A stretch of DNA of 64,000 nt, taken from the NCBI GenBank assembly GCA_000827495.1, contig KN817581.1:1-64000 (forward strand). The letters are read 5' to 3'. Under the pieces are notes generated by a model. It made no database searches, was not told the origin of the DNA, and saw only the letters and a list, made by a program, of their open reading frames with translations. Shown piece after piece: positions 48,718 through 61,741 of the stretch (the first letter of the stretch is position 1; every line of letters begins with the position of its first letter). This DNA is from Hypholoma sublateritium FD-334 SS-4. Lineage: Eukaryota; Basidiomycota; Agaricomycetes; Agaricales; Strophariaceae. A program made the translations under genes and the position numbers.

Positions 48718-51700
48718 CCCCTGTCCATTTGTGTGCGTCTGCCGCTGGACTTGTATCATTATCCGATTCCTATCGTTCGGACGCTTAGAGGAGGGCCGCG
48801 CTGCGCCGTGGTCCTTGTATTTTTATGTTTCATTTTGGATTCGTTTGCTACACATCATATCTGCATTGCTATTCCTACGTACTCATTTCCATTACGCATA
48901 CTCTGTGCCGGCTTAATGGCTGTGCTTTTAAAAGCTTTCGCTTGCAATTATTAATCTGCTTTCTCTGATACTGCATGGCATGACCGGGGAGTGTGGTATT
49001 AGACTCTGATGAACAAGGCCTGGGACTCAATCGATGACAGTTAGAAGGAAAAAAACACAAATGGAAGAAGACCGGGAGAGAAATGGTCAGAATGACCCAC
49101 CCTCAAATACGAAGAAGACATGCCAGATGACATGCGCGGGTTTTTAGTGGGCGCATTCATGGGTATGCGCCTCCCGGCACGATCGTCGAGTCGGAACGAG
49201 CCCTGCTCTCAGTCCTGCACTACCTCTCCTTGTCATCTAATTCTCCTCTTGCGAGGATATCCCGCTCGCGCCAGCTAGTCTAAGATCGAGACTAGCTGAC
49301 TCAATATATGGCTGTACCACAAAACAAACAGAAGAAGCACGGGCGTGCCAGTGGCACGCTTCGAGTAATGCTGATAGGACGCCGCGGCCCCGGGCCAATC
49401 GCGCTCCACTGTGTGGCCCATCCGGGACGACACCGCAGCTCCTCGACGTGCGTGAGAGGGCGCGCGTGCGGTACGGCGCGAGGGCTGTGACCTCAGTATG
49501 GCTACCTCCGACTGGTGGATCTTACGCATGATGATCTGCGGACTTCGACATCGGCCACTGTTCACTCGTAGATGAAAAGAAAAATATGAAAGTATGGGCG
49601 GGAAGCGGCTCCCGGTGTGCACGTATGGACGATTCAGAGAGTATCCTGCAGCTCCCTGCCCCGAGGATGCAAGTGCGCAGCGCTGCGCTGCGTGAAGCGG
49701 GTGCAGACTACGCAGGTCGGGTGAATTCTGGTACACGGAAAGTTGACCCGACCCCGAAGAACCATAATGTGTGATGCTGCAAACTTACTGTCAGATGAGG
49801 AAAGTCTTCTAAAAAAACATATCCATATACCCATTTCCGGAAACTTCTCTGCGCATCGTGTTCTTCTGATCACACTAATCCAAATGAGAGAAAGTAGGTT
49901 TGCGGGAATTCAAAACCAGAAACGATCAAAACATGGGAATTAGTGCGTCATTCTGCTGATTGGCAGTGTCTGTGTTCACAGACTGCGCCCTCAAGGCAAA
50001 GAAGCTCGGGGACTCCAAATACATGGAAAAGTTATACACAGTGCATATAATAGAGGGAGCCAAGTCAGACTCGGGATATATTTTTACCAAAGAAATCTTT
50101 TAGTACTTCTCCCCTGCTGATGCCACCATCAAAAACCGCAGCCGCGTACATCTCACGTTGCGAGACATGAGAATTAACATAGAAATGTGGCCATATTCGG
50201 AACTTACTTGTTACCTGAGTCGGACTAGCATGGAGGTATGTGGCTGTATAATGCGCATCAATGCAATAGGCAATGCACAGCGCCCTAAACTAGAGTGCTT
50301 TGTGCAGGAAAATGCCACGCCAATTTCATAACACCCCGAATGGTCATGATCAACCGATAATCAAGCTGCCGCCTAAGATGATTAATGACGCAGTTACAGA
50401 AGCTTTCCATCCTTCTCTGTCGACTGAAATAAAAATTCTCAGGATTTCACCTTCTCGGAGCAATGAGAATGGCATCGTGGTCTGATAACTAGGCTAGAGA
50501 TTTGTAAGAGTAGGACAACACAAATGCATCACTGTAACAATGAACCCCTTTCGTTGACTCTCTGCTGTAAATTAGCTTTTGCACCGCGAAACCCCTCCTT
50601 GCCAATGGCGTCCAGAGGTTCGCATGCTCAAAAAAGCATGACAATCAGACAAATGCACGTCATTGACATCGAAGTAACAGAGTGATATCATTTATATTCT
50701 CTCATAGAGCTCTTTCATTTCCTTGTATTTCTTTCTGTATGTTTGCCGTCATATTACGCATGCGCTATGATTGATCTGATGTTTCTCGATGAGAACTTCA
50801 ATTTTCTGCCTCCGGAGGTGAGCGTGGGTTGCAGTTGAGTCGCATGATCAACTTCCAATTAACACTCCGCGGTAGCAGTATAAAAGCTGCCAAATAATCT
50901 ATAAATAACCCGGATGGGAAACAAGCGCCTACAAGCGCCCAATCCCGACGGTGCAGTATATGCATATACTGAGAGCATCTGTCCGACTTGGAGAGTGATG
51001 TGTGACCCTCAGTTTTCTCCGAGTTAGACTCATTCTTAACGTACATGCTGAATTCCTACCATGGTAAGCCCGGCACTTCATAGATGCACCCGAGAAACCA
51101 CCTGTGATTGACCTGAGAGCGAACCTAATATTAGCCTACGTTGATGTCGAGAGCCTGGACCTAGTAGAGGCGATTGCATTGGGCTGATACAATATAGACG
51201 TGCGTCGTTCCGGAACATATGTCGGGAGCTGGTACTTCTGAGAAAAACTCGAGAGGATGGACGAATATTCTCGCAAGTTGCGTCAGAGTTACCGAGCCAT
51301 CGTTCTTGCTTGTGTACGGGTGTACACCTAATTTATCAGAACCCTCTCTCAGTCCGCATTTTCGCTTGCCAAATTTGCGTCAAATCAGGCACAATAGGCT
51401 GATGAAATCTGTGAACAGGAACATTATGCAAAAAAACCCTTCGTGTTAACGAAATTTTTGAAGGTGAACCGAACGGGGATCAAAGTGCTTTACATATATT
51501 TGTCGGGTCTCCACGTTGTGTCTGTGCTATTGAGAGAGAACTTCGTATGTCAATTACACCATCATGTGCTCAATATATCTCATCACGGCTGAAAATGCGC
51601 CGTGACGTCAAGAACATGCCACTGCTGGCGATGTGAAGCATCGCGGCGACATATGCATACATTCTCGCGATATGATGTATGTTTTATTCTTACTACTAGC

Positions 51701-51781
51701 ACCGAAGATGTTACGGAAATCTATGCGTAACTTGTCCGTTATTCCGCAGAGTTTTGGCTACTCGATTTTCAACGACTCGTC
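48718..51781. other. Intergenic; 3' region of GH5 gene and upstream module of member F
   Basis: No gene recognised. From about 49780 the sequence becomes paralogous to regions upstream of G and H (AGTCTTCTA...CTTCTCTGCGCATCGTGTTCTT near 49803; compare 53240 and 56585). Further shared blocks include ATGATCAACCGATAATCAAG near 50346 and GACCTGAGAGCGAACCTAAT at 51110. Confidence 0.55.
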
Positions 51782-51789
51782 TATAAAAG
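51782..51789 (+). promoter_or_regulatory. TATA box of member F
   Basis: TATAAAAG within the conserved string CGTCTATAAAAGC, 98 bp upstream of the ATG. A GAGCTCAGT(T/A)CTTCC element follows in the 5' UTR, as in G, H and I. Confidence 0.7.
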
Positions 51790-51879
51790 CAAGGATGCGG
51801 CCTCTCCAAAGGGTATCCCAGAGCCTACTGGTTTTCTGAGCTCAGTTCTTCCTTACTTTCCATCCTCCGACTATCTGCA

Positions 51880-52634
51880 ATGCAATTCCGTTTCTTCGTG
51901 ACGTTCGCCACTGCTGCAATGGCAGGGATCGGCGCCGTTGTGGCCGCCCCCGCACCCAACACCGACAGTGTCGACTTGGCTGCTGATCGTCGTCAGCTGT
52001 CCAGCATTACGAGTATCATCCAGACAGCAACGGATGCGTTAACGCCTATCCTCTCGATCCTAGGTGCGTGTTAAGCCATTACTTATGAGTTACTTCCGAC
52101 TTAATACTCAATACTTTCTGCAGAGGGAGCGAGTGCTTCTGGAGATGGATCGGCGCTGACGGGCGGCCTCTCGAGCGTTACCAATATACTTACCTCTCTG
52201 GTGTCCGAGCTCGGGAGCCTTACCGGTTCTGCAACCGGATCCTCCGGCCTTGGCTCGATCACCGACATCACCTCTCTCCTTGGCCCTCTTCTCAGCGTAA
52301 ACACTCAGCTTTTTCTGGACTAAAAAAACGACCTCACACGATATTCCCCCAGATTGTCTCGTCTATCCTTGCTACCGCCACAGGGGCCGCAAATTCCATC
52401 CCCCTCGTTGGACCGACCGTCGGCCCGTTGTTGTCCACGGTCACGTACGTTGCACCGCCGTACACGACCGCAGTATTAAGCACTAACGCGAGTTTACTCA
52501 GTTCTCTTGCGACTACGGCCATCCTCCTCATGACCACTACTCTGGGGCTTGGGAGCATTCTCAGCCCAATCCTGGGTTCAACCGGCTTGGGTTCCATCCT
52601 CGGTGGTACGGGTCTTCTCGGTGGTCTGCTGTAA
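51880..52634 (+). CDS. Secreted protein family member F, 193 aa
   Basis: Exons 51880-52063, 52124-52296, 52353-52444 and 52502-52634 (184, 173, 92, 133 nt) close in frame, phases 1-0-2. Signal peptide MQFRFFVTFATAAMAGIGAV; propeptide APAPNTDSVDLAAD ends at RRQLSSITSI. Exon 2 core: GDGSALTGGLSSVTNILTSL. Exon 3 departs most from the family consensus (ATATGAANSIPLVGPTVGPL). Exon 4 ends in a Gly/Leu repeat, GLGSILGGTGLLGGLL, of the same length class as member E, suggesting that E and F descend from one locus split by inversion. No Cys in the whole precursor. Confidence 0.92.
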
Positions 52635-52700
52635 GACAGAACTGGCTGGGGGATATCAAGGCCATACATCTACAACTTTGATGGGTGGCCTCTCTCGTTT

Positions 52701-54930
52701 GTTTGTAATCGGATTGGAATATATGCTTTACCATGTGACGACGTAGAAAAAAACAAGTACTTGTCATGTGGAAGTGTGCAATTGGGACAGCGACATATCT
52801 GGACTCAGTGCAGATGATATGCAACTTTAAAAAATAGAGTGTGTCGCAAAGCGGGGAGACGAGTTTTGGAGCTACAAAATATTCCCTGTCCACATTTAAT
52901 TCACTGGCACTGCAACAAGTGCTCATACCTACTCAGTCAGTACTCGGTATTCAAGTATTCAATGTAGAGTGAGTAACGCCGCAAGCCGCTCGTTTAGCGC
53001 TCCTGTTCGTCAACCTAATCAAATACACTTGCGAAATGTTCGGTGAGCGGTTTAACGTCGCGCCGAGAACGTGTGGTGCAGAAATAGGCGCTCGCGGTCC
53101 CCGGAGAAACATCATTGTGAGGCACGTGGCGCGCAGCGGGTGAGCACTGAGTACCACGCTGTGAGCCACGGAGACAGTAGCCCGAACCCTAAGAAGTCAA
53201 AAAAACACCATGGTGAAAACCTACTGCCCAAAGTGGAAAACCTTCTATAAAAACAGACGAATATATCCATTTTCAGAGGCTTCTCTGCGCATTAAGTTCT
53301 TTTGATCGTCTAACCCGAATAAAGAAAACGCCTCTCCGCAAGTCTGCGGGAATCAATAATTTAAATCGGAAACTGCCAAAACATGGGAGTTATTGCGTCA
53401 TTTTTCAGATTGCCACCATCGGAGTTCATAGATGCACTCAGGCTAACCCGCCGGTAGAAAGAAGCTTGTGCGCTCAAAATACGCCAAAATGTACACGGAA
53501 TTCGTAATGGAGGGCGCCTAGTCAGATTCAGAATATCCCATACAAATGGAAATGTTATATTTTGCGAGCTACTTCTGCCTGGTGCCACCATCAACAATTG
53601 TAGCCGGATGCATCTCTGTGCGCACTGCGCACGTTGCGAGTATGAGAATTAACATCGAAATATGCCCTCACTTAGAAATCACTTGTTACCTTAGTAGGAC
53701 TAGCGCAAAAGAACAAAGTTGTAAAGCATGCGCCACTACAACGGGCAGTGTACAGTGCACCCAAATAGACCGTTCTGCATAGTAGGAGGATGCCACGCCG
53801 TTTCGTAACGCTCGTAGTAATGATCAACGGATAATCAAGCTTCCACCAGACGAGACGTGACGTGTGGGCGAAGCCTTCGCTCGCCTTCCCTATTGACTGA
53901 CAGCTTCATCAAAGCACGTCACCCATGTGAATTTTGGAGATTTGAATGTTTCCACTGATTTGGTATCCTCTAATATTTTATATGTTCTTCCGTATGTGTG
54001 GCGTCGTACATACATGTTGAACTCTCTGTTGTATTGAAGCCTTGACAGATGTAAATTACTATTCCCAGTCTCCGAGTGCAGCGTGCGTCGGCATTCTTGT
54101 GTCAGGGGAGCCTCCTGACCAACCTCTAATTAGCACGCCGCGGCACCACAGTGATCTATAATTAGCTCACTTGAAAGACAAGCGCCCAAGGTCAACGGTG
54201 TAGTATCTCCATTTACGCAACATATATATCCGAATTGGAGAAATAAGACGTGCTCTCTCTTATTTTTTGAGTTTATTTCTCTCTCTGTGCGCTTGTGCGT
54301 TAGTATAACGTACCCGGCAGCTCACAGATGGAACCCGGAGATTGACCTGAGAACCGACCTAATATTAAGTTGATGCCTCGACCTCGAGGTGATTGCGATA
54401 GGCTGATGCAGACTTAATGCGTATGGTCCGGAGGTCCTGTCTGCCGGTGGGATCGTCACTCGTGCCTGCATATGGAAACAGGTGTAGTTTGTCAGAACCC
54501 ACTCTAAATCCATCTCTTCAAATTTGCTTCTGGGATTGTGTTAAGGTTAAGACATAATGTACGAGCTATGCCCTTCGTATAATCGATGCTTTCAACTGCA
54601 ATATCCTGGTGCAAATAAACAGAGCGGACATAGTGTCTTATTTTAGCATACGTTTGTATTTTAGTGCTTGCATATTGGCCCCACTGAATTTAGCCATGAT
54701 ACAATCTCAAGTGCTTCTTAACACTCCACAACGGAATTATATTAACCAGTGCTCCATAGATTTTATCGCTGTTCAATACAAAGAAACACAGCAATATGAA
54801 GATTGTGCGGAGATTTGTGTATCCACGCGTTCCTGCGATGAGACGTATGTTTTGTTCGTGCTAGTAGTCCCGAAGATTTTCTGGAAATCGTATTTATGCG
54901 TCATTCCTCTGCGATTCGCCCTCGCAGATC
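52701..54930. other. Intergenic; upstream module of member G
   Basis: No gene recognised. 53220-53400 and onwards repeats the module described for F (CTTCTATAAAAACAGACG...CTTCTCTGCGCATTAAGTTC near 53243, GATGCCACGCC at 53788, CAAGCGCCCAAGG near 54181, GACCTGAGAACCGACCTAAT at 54344). Confidence 0.55.
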
Positions 54931-54938
54931 TATAAAAG
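54931..54938 (+). promoter_or_regulatory. TATA box of member G
   Basis: TATAAAAG, 84 bp upstream of the ATG, followed by GAGCTCAGTACTTCCATACTC in the 5' UTR. Confidence 0.7.
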
Positions 54939-55014
54939 CGCAGATGTGTAATCGCTGAAGAGCATCCCGGAGTCCACCGATTTTTCGAGCTCAGTACTTC
55001 CATACTCACCTACA

Positions 55015-55759
55015 ATGCATTTCCGTTTCTTCGCCACGCTCGCCACCGCTGTCCTGGCAGGGACTTCCGCCGTCTTGGCCGCCCCAGCGCCCACCGCCGA
55101 CAGTGCTGACCTGGCTATTGACCGCCGCCAGCTGTCTAGCATTACTTCAATCCTCGGAACAGCAACGTCAGCGTTGGGACCCGTGCTGTCCATCGTTCGT
55201 TCGTACAATAATTTCTCGTCAGCTGTAATCCGCACTGAATCTCTCTCCGTAGAGTCAGCGGGCGCTTCCGGAGACGGGTCGTCGCTTACGGGCGGTCTCA
55301 CAAGCGCTACGAGCATTCTAACCACTGTCGTATCTTCGTTGGAGGGGCTCGCTGCATCTGGCACCGGCACAGCAACCGGCCTTGGGTCGATCACCGAAAT
55401 TACCGGCCTCCTCACCCCCCTTCTCGCGGTAAGCACCCCTTCGTTCCTCCAACTGAAATACAATCTTACGTGATTCTGACACAGATAATTTCTGAACTCC
55501 TTGCTACCGCCACAGGTGCCGTGTCCGCCGTTCCCGCGCTCGGCCCAACCGTCACGCCCGCCGCGTCCACAATAAGGTACACCGTGCTGCCTTGCATTCC
55601 TTTCGTATCTAGCTCCAACTTAAGTATATCCTTGACAGCTCGCTCACCACTACAATGCTCCTCCTCACGGCGTTGGAGGCGCCAGGGCTTACGACCTCGC
55701 TCGTCCCAATACTGACTGGGGACGGCCTTACCTCGGTCCTCTCTGGGCTTAATCTGTAA
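55015..55759 (+). CDS. Secreted protein family member G, 190 aa
   Basis: Exons 55015-55198, 55253-55428, 55485-55576 and 55639-55759 (184, 176, 92, 121 nt) close in frame, phases 1-0-2. Signal peptide MHFRFFATLATAVLAGTSAV; propeptide APAPTADSADLAID ends at RRQLSSITSI. The first donor is GTTCGT instead of GTACGT/GTGCGT. That makes the junction codon Gln (SIVQSAGASG) where most members have Gly-Glu. Exon 2: GSSLTGGLTSATSILTTVVS. Exon 3: LLATATGAVSAVPALGPTVT. Exon 4: LTTTMLLLTALEAPGLTTSL. Nearest relative is H, with the same exon lengths throughout. No Cys or Trp. Confidence 0.93.
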
Positions 55760-57972
55760 TAAAAAGAGGTGACCGCCGCGCAAGAGGACCACGCCTCTGC
55801 GAGTGTTCGGGGTGGATTTTTTGATTTTGTTTAGTTTGATTTTTATGTTGTTTTCATGCTGTACTTAGTCGATTAGGAATATGTTTCTTGAAGTGATCCA
55901 GTTACAATTTTGTGATACCCCTCCAGTTTTTTTGTTGATCGCTACAACGAGTCCGTAGACGCCGCCGGACGGCAGTGGCGAGCATGAGCCACGGGCCACA
56001 GCGGCCTGCACACACAATTTGACGAAGTTCGCTTTTGTCACGGGACTGAATTAGAAAGCTCCCACGAGCACCCACCGGGCACCCCGCCCGCGCCAGACTC
56101 GGAGGGCCTACATGAACATCTACCTGCTGTTTCTATTCACTCTGTCGCTCCACGATAGCGATCGGCCAGTTGTTTGGGACCCTGTCACTGCTGCCAGCTA
56201 GAGGCCACCTTCCGCGCGACACTGACAAGAACGCACGACGCGCATCAGGCAAGAGTGGCTCGAAAAAACGGCAGCAACGTTCTCCATCGCTGGATACTAG
56301 TTATGCTTGTGGGTACAACCAGGTACAACCGTGCTAATATGCGAGGTGGAGCCCGAGGTGGAGGGCGGGACGCGCTGCGTGCGCGTGTGTGTAGAGTGAC
56401 ACTCATACACTTATATATTCTCCAGTAAACCACTTGACGCCGTACCGTGAGTATGCGCTACAGAAATAGGTGAGGGCGCGTTGACGGAGACAGTGCAGTA
56501 TGGGGCACATGGAGCGGCGGGATATGGCCACGATGTGTGCCATGGGACCGAATGGTAAAAACCTGCTGCTCAATGCGGAAAACCTTCTATAAGTTGAAAA
56601 GTATCTATTGTCAGAGACTTCTCTTCGCCTTACGTTCTTTTTGTCGACACTAATCGGAACCAAGAAACAAGCTCCCCTAATGAAAAACTGTCTAAACACG
56701 AGAAATTCTGCGTTATTTTGCTGATTGGCAGCGTCTACAATCTCAGGCTTGTGCCATCGGGACAAGTCGTTGGTAGAAAGCAACTGGTGTGTTAGCGCAA
56801 AAGTACAAAGTTGTAAATAACGTTAGGAGCACTGCGCCATGGGAGGTACAGTTCCCAAAAATAGAGCGCACCGCATTGTAGGAGAACGCTACGCCATAAC
56901 CTTTGGAATGACCAAGCTGCTACTAGGCATGACGGTGGGCGGAGCCTCTCAACCACCCTTCCCTCTCTACTACTGAGAGTCTCATCATCGAAGCACGTCA
57001 TTCATGTAACTTTTGTAAATTTAAATTTTTCACTGTTTCAATACCTTCCAATTCTTTATAATTTCTTCCGTCTGGCGACGTACATACAAGGCAAATTTCC
57101 ATGTCGAATTGAACCTCAAATAAGCCCGCCTTTATCTATAAATAATTTAGTTAAACACTTACAAGCGCCCAAGCTCGACGGTGTAGTATCTCCATTTAGA
57201 TCGCGCACCTCCGAATTGTGGTGCTGTGCGGAACCCTCAATTATTATCTGAACTTGCCTCCCTCTGCGGGAACATAGGACAAGCCCGGCAGTGTAATTCA
57301 GAGACGAAGCCCCGAGATTATCCTGAGAATTTGAGTGGACCTAATATTAAGTTGATGCCTCGACCTCGAGGCGATTGTGCTAGGTTCAAGAAACATTGAT
57401 GCACACTGGCCTGTGGTACCTATATTCTTCGTCGTCCTTCATTGAGTGTAGATGTATACAGAGTCTATCAGACCCCTTTCTGAGTCCATATCCTTGTTTT
57501 TTTTAAAAATTGTGTTGAGAAAGTCGTCATAGGTGGAGAAATGTATGACAGACATGATGCGCAAAACACACGCTTCGTGAATCCAACGTTTTGAATTGGA
57601 AGAATCAGGTAAACAGAGCGGCCATAGCGTCTTGTCATGACATGCTTTCATATTTTACGGCCCACATATTAGCCTTGCTGCTCAATATAGCCGCAGGTTA
57701 ATCTCAAGGGCTTCTGAACACTCCACAGGAAAGGTATATGACCAAGGGCTCCATAGATGTCATCACGGACAAACACAAGGATTGCCTACAATCGCAAACA
57801 ACTCATAGAAATAGGGGAAATCTGCGCAGATTTATGTACATGTCTACACATTCTTTTGAGGAAACATATGTTTGATTCGTGCTAGTAAGTAATCTTGATC
57901 ATGGATTTCTAGGAATAGCAAGCAAGCATTATTACTCGGTAGTTTCGCTCTCTTAATTCTCACCGACTTGTC
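55760..57972. other. Intergenic; upstream module of member H
   Basis: No gene recognised. 56560-57400 repeats the module (AACCTTCTATAAGTTGAAAAG near 56580, CAAGCGCCCAAGCTCGACGG near 57163, CCTGAGAATTTGAGTGGACC at 57322). 56240-56400 is not shared with the other units. Confidence 0.5.
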
Positions 57973-57980
57973 TATAAAAG
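57973..57980 (+). promoter_or_regulatory. TATA box of member H
   Basis: TATAAAAG inside CACCGACTTGTCTATAAAAG, 87 bp upstream of the ATG. Confidence 0.7.
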
Positions 57981-58059
57981 CACAGATGCGCCCTAAGTAA
58001 AAAGTATCCCAACTTCCACCGGTTTTCTGAAGAGCTCAGTACTTCCATACTCATCTACA

Positions 58060-58804
58060 ATGCACTTCCGCTACTTCGCAACGCTCGCCGCCGCTGTCCT
58101 GGCAGGGACCTCCTCTGTCTTGGCCGCCCCAGCGCCTGCCGCAGACAGTGCTGATCTGTCAATTGACCGCCGCCAGCTGTCTAGCATTACTTCAATCCTC
58201 GGGACAGCAACGTCGGCGTTGGCCCCCGTGCTCTCCATCATTGGTACGTGCAACTATTCCTTATGAACTGCATCCGCGACTGAATCTCTGTCGGCAGAGG
58301 GGCTCGGCGCATCCAGCGATGGGTCGACACTGCAAGGCGCCCTCACGAGCGTTACCACCATTCTCACCGGGGTCGTGTCTTCGTTGGAGGGAATCGCTGC
58401 TTCTGGCGAAGGTGCAGGAACCGGCCTTGGGTCGATCACCGACATCACCGCCATCCTCGGCCCCCTTCTCGCTGTAAGTACCCGCTCGTTTCTTCGCCTG
58501 AAATACGGCCTAACGAAATTTGCACGTAGACCATTTCTGGGGTCCTTGCTACCGCCACAGGTGCCGTGTCCGCCGTGCCCGTGCTCGGCTCAACCATCAC
58601 GCCCGCTGCGTCCACGATAAGGTACACCGTGCTGCCTTGCATTACTCTCGTATCTAAGTAGCGCCAACTTATTCCCATAACAGCTCGCTCACTACTACGA
58701 TGCTCCTCCTCACGTCTTTGCAGACGCCGGGACTTGCGACCTCACTCGTCCCAATGCTCAGCGGTGCCGGCCTTACCTCGCTTCTTCCGGGGCTTAATTT
58801 GTAA
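58060..58804 (+). CDS. Secreted protein family member H, 190 aa
   Basis: Exons 58060-58243, 58298-58473, 58530-58621 and 58684-58804 (184, 176, 92, 121 nt) close in frame, phases 1-0-2. Signal peptide MHFRYFATLAAAVLAGTSSV; propeptide APAPAADSADLSID ends at RRQLSSITSI. Exon 2 shows the most replacements in the family core (DGSTLQGALTSVTTILTGVV). Exon 3 begins TISGVLATATGAVSAVPVLG. Exon 4: LTTTMLLLTSLQTPGLATSL. Paralogy with G extends through introns and the 3' flank (GTAAGACGGAGGTGAC versus GTAATAAAAAGAGGTGAC), so the G/H duplication is the youngest in the array. Confidence 0.93.
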
Positions 58805-61741
58805 GACGGAGGTGACTTCCACGCAGGAGGGCTACGCCACTGTGAACAGTGCAAGGGGTGGATTTGTAGTTTCATTTAACTTTCGGTTGGGCGTCGCGTT
58901 GTAGTCGATTTGGGATACTCATATGTTCTTTGATATGAGTCCGTCATATATGTGCCGTATAGGTTCCAGTACGTTTTGTTGGTGATCCCTGCAGAAACGA
59001 GTCTGCAGACGGTGATGAGCATGAGCGTGAGCGCTCAGCGGAGTGCACGAAATTCGACGTTAGTCACGGTTCGCATTCAACGTTCAAATCGTTTGGAAAT
59101 CGTTCAACACGTGTCCAGGTGGGCCGATTCCCACGACCTGCCCCGTCTTCCCACGTTCTGCCGCCTCGTCCCTCTGCGCAGAGTCTGCGATAAGTAGTAG
59201 GATTACCAATTTAATGTTGCTGGCTGTGCTCCGTCCTACTGCCAGTGTACCCATAAATACTGCACATAAATATATGATAACTATCCAATTCCCGTCCAAC
59301 GCCTCTCCACCTCCTGCGCGCGTTCTCTGGTCGGAACAAGTGCGCGCCGTCGAGGCGCCACGGAGTCAGCGAGGTGGGGATGGGGTGCTGCACCACCAGC
59401 TGGTATAGGCCTTTTATACAGGAGAAAACACCCAAAACACGCCTCCCGCAAAGTTACGTTCTGGTGTTGGTATCAATTAACTGTTTGGAGGCGCATCATC
59501 TCATACTGGTGGTTTGTGGTCAACATTTGCATATACTTAACATGGTCGTCAGCGTCAGGCAGGAAGATGCTTCTCTTAAAGCACATCGCAGTGCAGAACC
59601 TCGAAAATACTTAAGTAGCCCGTCATGACAACGGCGGTCCGCAGCGGGGGGGGATGCAGTCGTTAGATGAACTACAGAAAAATTGCCTCGCGAACGGAAT
59701 ATATTCGGAGCTACTACTCGATATTTTATGCTATGTGCGTGCCATAGAAAAACTAAGCAACATATTCCAACACAGATTCAAAACGCGGAGATAGGGCACG
59801 TGATTCTGTACTCTAAAATAGGCGCTCGCAGCCAGACGCCTAGGCCACGGCGAACGACGAACGTGTAGCCAGAAGTATTGACAGATCTCGGACAGCGGTA
59901 ATTTTCACGCTCCGATAGCGGCATTAAGGCCCCGGGTGCATGCACCCGAGCGAAATTCTGCGTCGAAATAGCAAAATTATCGCCCTTCCCCCTCACTTTC
60001 GGACCCGCCGTTTATATCGAGAGCAGCTTGTGTACTCAAAATACACAGATATGTTCACAGCGTGCGTCGTCATAGAGGCGCCCGAAAGACATTATATCAC
60101 TTATTTACATAAATATTATATTGTTACTTGCGCCTGGTGCGGCTGGACGCGTCTCACGTTGTAAGGCATGGGAAGCGGTGTAGAAATATCCCCTTATCCA
60201 AAGTTTAATTAAAACCTCATTCGGACTAGCGCAGCTGTTGAAGATTGTAACCCAAAGCACCAGGAAACATATGCGGTAAGATGCCACGCCGTTTTTATAA
60301 CGCTCACAATGATCAACCGATAATCAAGTTGCCACAAGAAATGACGTATGTAAGAAACCTACTCACCGCCTTCTCTGTCAACTGGAATGAAGATTCTCAA
60401 GATTATTTCTCCTTTCCGAAAAAAATGGTAGCATACTGAGGTTACATATTCTAGATCTATTGTTACAATATAGTGGTGTAATGATACTTGTGCAAGTAGC
60501 AGACTCGGACTCTTGCATTTCTGAGTTGAGAATGCTTTGATTCTCTCTGATTTCATATCCGAGAGAACCTTTCGTTGGCGATGACAATTCGAACAATCGC
60601 ATTATGATTCTCAAAAGGCTTCATCAAACCACGTTATCAATATAAATGTTGTATGTTTTTCTCTGATTTCACATCTTCCAATTTTTTGTACGTTCTTCCG
60701 TTCGCGCGTTATATTTGCATTCGACATCGCCCAATGATGGGACCTCTAATCTGCCTCCGAGGGACAGGATGTGGCGTCATCATTTGTGGCAGCTGTGTCG
60801 TCTCTCGACCAACCAGAATCAGTCCTACATAGCCAATTCACACGTGTATTGCGCGGCGCAAGTAAACAGTATCGCTTTTGTCTATAAATAGCTCCGTTAG
60901 GGGACAAGCGCCCAGGCTCCATGGACGGTACGGTCTCTCCATTTGCGCTGCGCACAGATTGGAGACCTTTTCTGGATAGACGCTATCCGAATCTGCGCAC
61001 CTACATTTCTGCGCACTTGTTTTACAGCCTTCCGTAGCTGGGAGTTCGCAGGTACAGCCGACAAAGCACCTGAGTTTGACCTGAGAGCGGAACTAATATT
61101 AGCCTAAGAAGATGCTGAGAGACACGGCCTCGAGGTACTTGCGTTATGTAGGTTGATGCAAGATGCACATTGGGCCGGGGTACCTGTCTGCCGGTGGGTT
61201 CTCCGTCGTTCCTACTTGTGAACGGATATATGCATGAGTTCTCAGACCCCACCCTCGGTCCGTATTTTTGCTTCATGTCGTTTTGTCCAGGAAAGTATGA
61301 TAGGCCGAGGAATTTAGCAGAGACATAGTGTGCGAAACAAATCCTTCGTATAAACAACACTTTCAATTGCACCCATGCGCCGGATCAGGTGAACAGAGCA
61401 TGCATATTGTCTTATGACATACATTCATTACTGAGTGCCCACATCTTGTCCGTTTCACTGAAGATAGCCACGGGATAATCTCAACAACTATGTAATACTT
61501 CGCAAGAGAATGAAATCGGAGAGTGTTCAACAGATCTCATCACGGCCGCATAGGCGTTTGCACGTCAGGGAGATGTAACTCATGGCTCTATGAAGAATGC
61601 GCCGATCCATGTCCCCACATGTTCTTGCGATAGAACATATGTTTTGTTCGTCCTATTGGCTCCGAACTCTTATGGGAATCTATCTGCAACTCATATACTA
61701 TTCCTCAGTGGCTTGGCTTTCTCGCGTCTCACCGACTTGTC
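58805..61741. other. Intergenic; upstream module of member I
   Basis: No gene recognised. The unit similarity starts near 60180 and is strong at 60281-60340 (GATGCCACGCC, GATCAACCGATAATCAAG), near 60905 (CAAGCGCCCAGGC) and 61078 (GACCTGAGAGCGGAACTAAT). 58960-60150 appears specific to this interval. Confidence 0.5.

Larger units (their letters stand above)
49780..52700 (+). repeat. Amplified unit of member F
   Basis: Paralogous unit consisting of about 2 kb of upstream noncoding sequence plus the four-exon gene. Anchors in order: 49803 (TCTTCTAAAAA...CTTCTCTGCGCAT), 50311 (ATGCCACGCC...GATCAACCGATAATCAAG), about 50925 (CAAGCGCC), 51110 (GACCTGAGAGCGAACCTAAT), 51782 (TATA box). Edges are approximate. 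Confidence 0.6.
53220..55800 (+). repeat. Amplified unit of member G
   Basis: Second plus-strand unit. It has the same order of noncoding anchors as unit F, followed by the four-exon gene. ATG-to-ATG distance from F is 3135 bp. Confidence 0.6.
56560..58860 (+). repeat. Amplified unit of member H
   Basis: Third plus-strand unit. The GATGCCACGCC/GATCAACCGATAATCAAG anchor is decayed here (near 56885-56935), while later anchors remain clear. ATG-to-ATG distance from G is 3045 bp. Confidence 0.55.
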
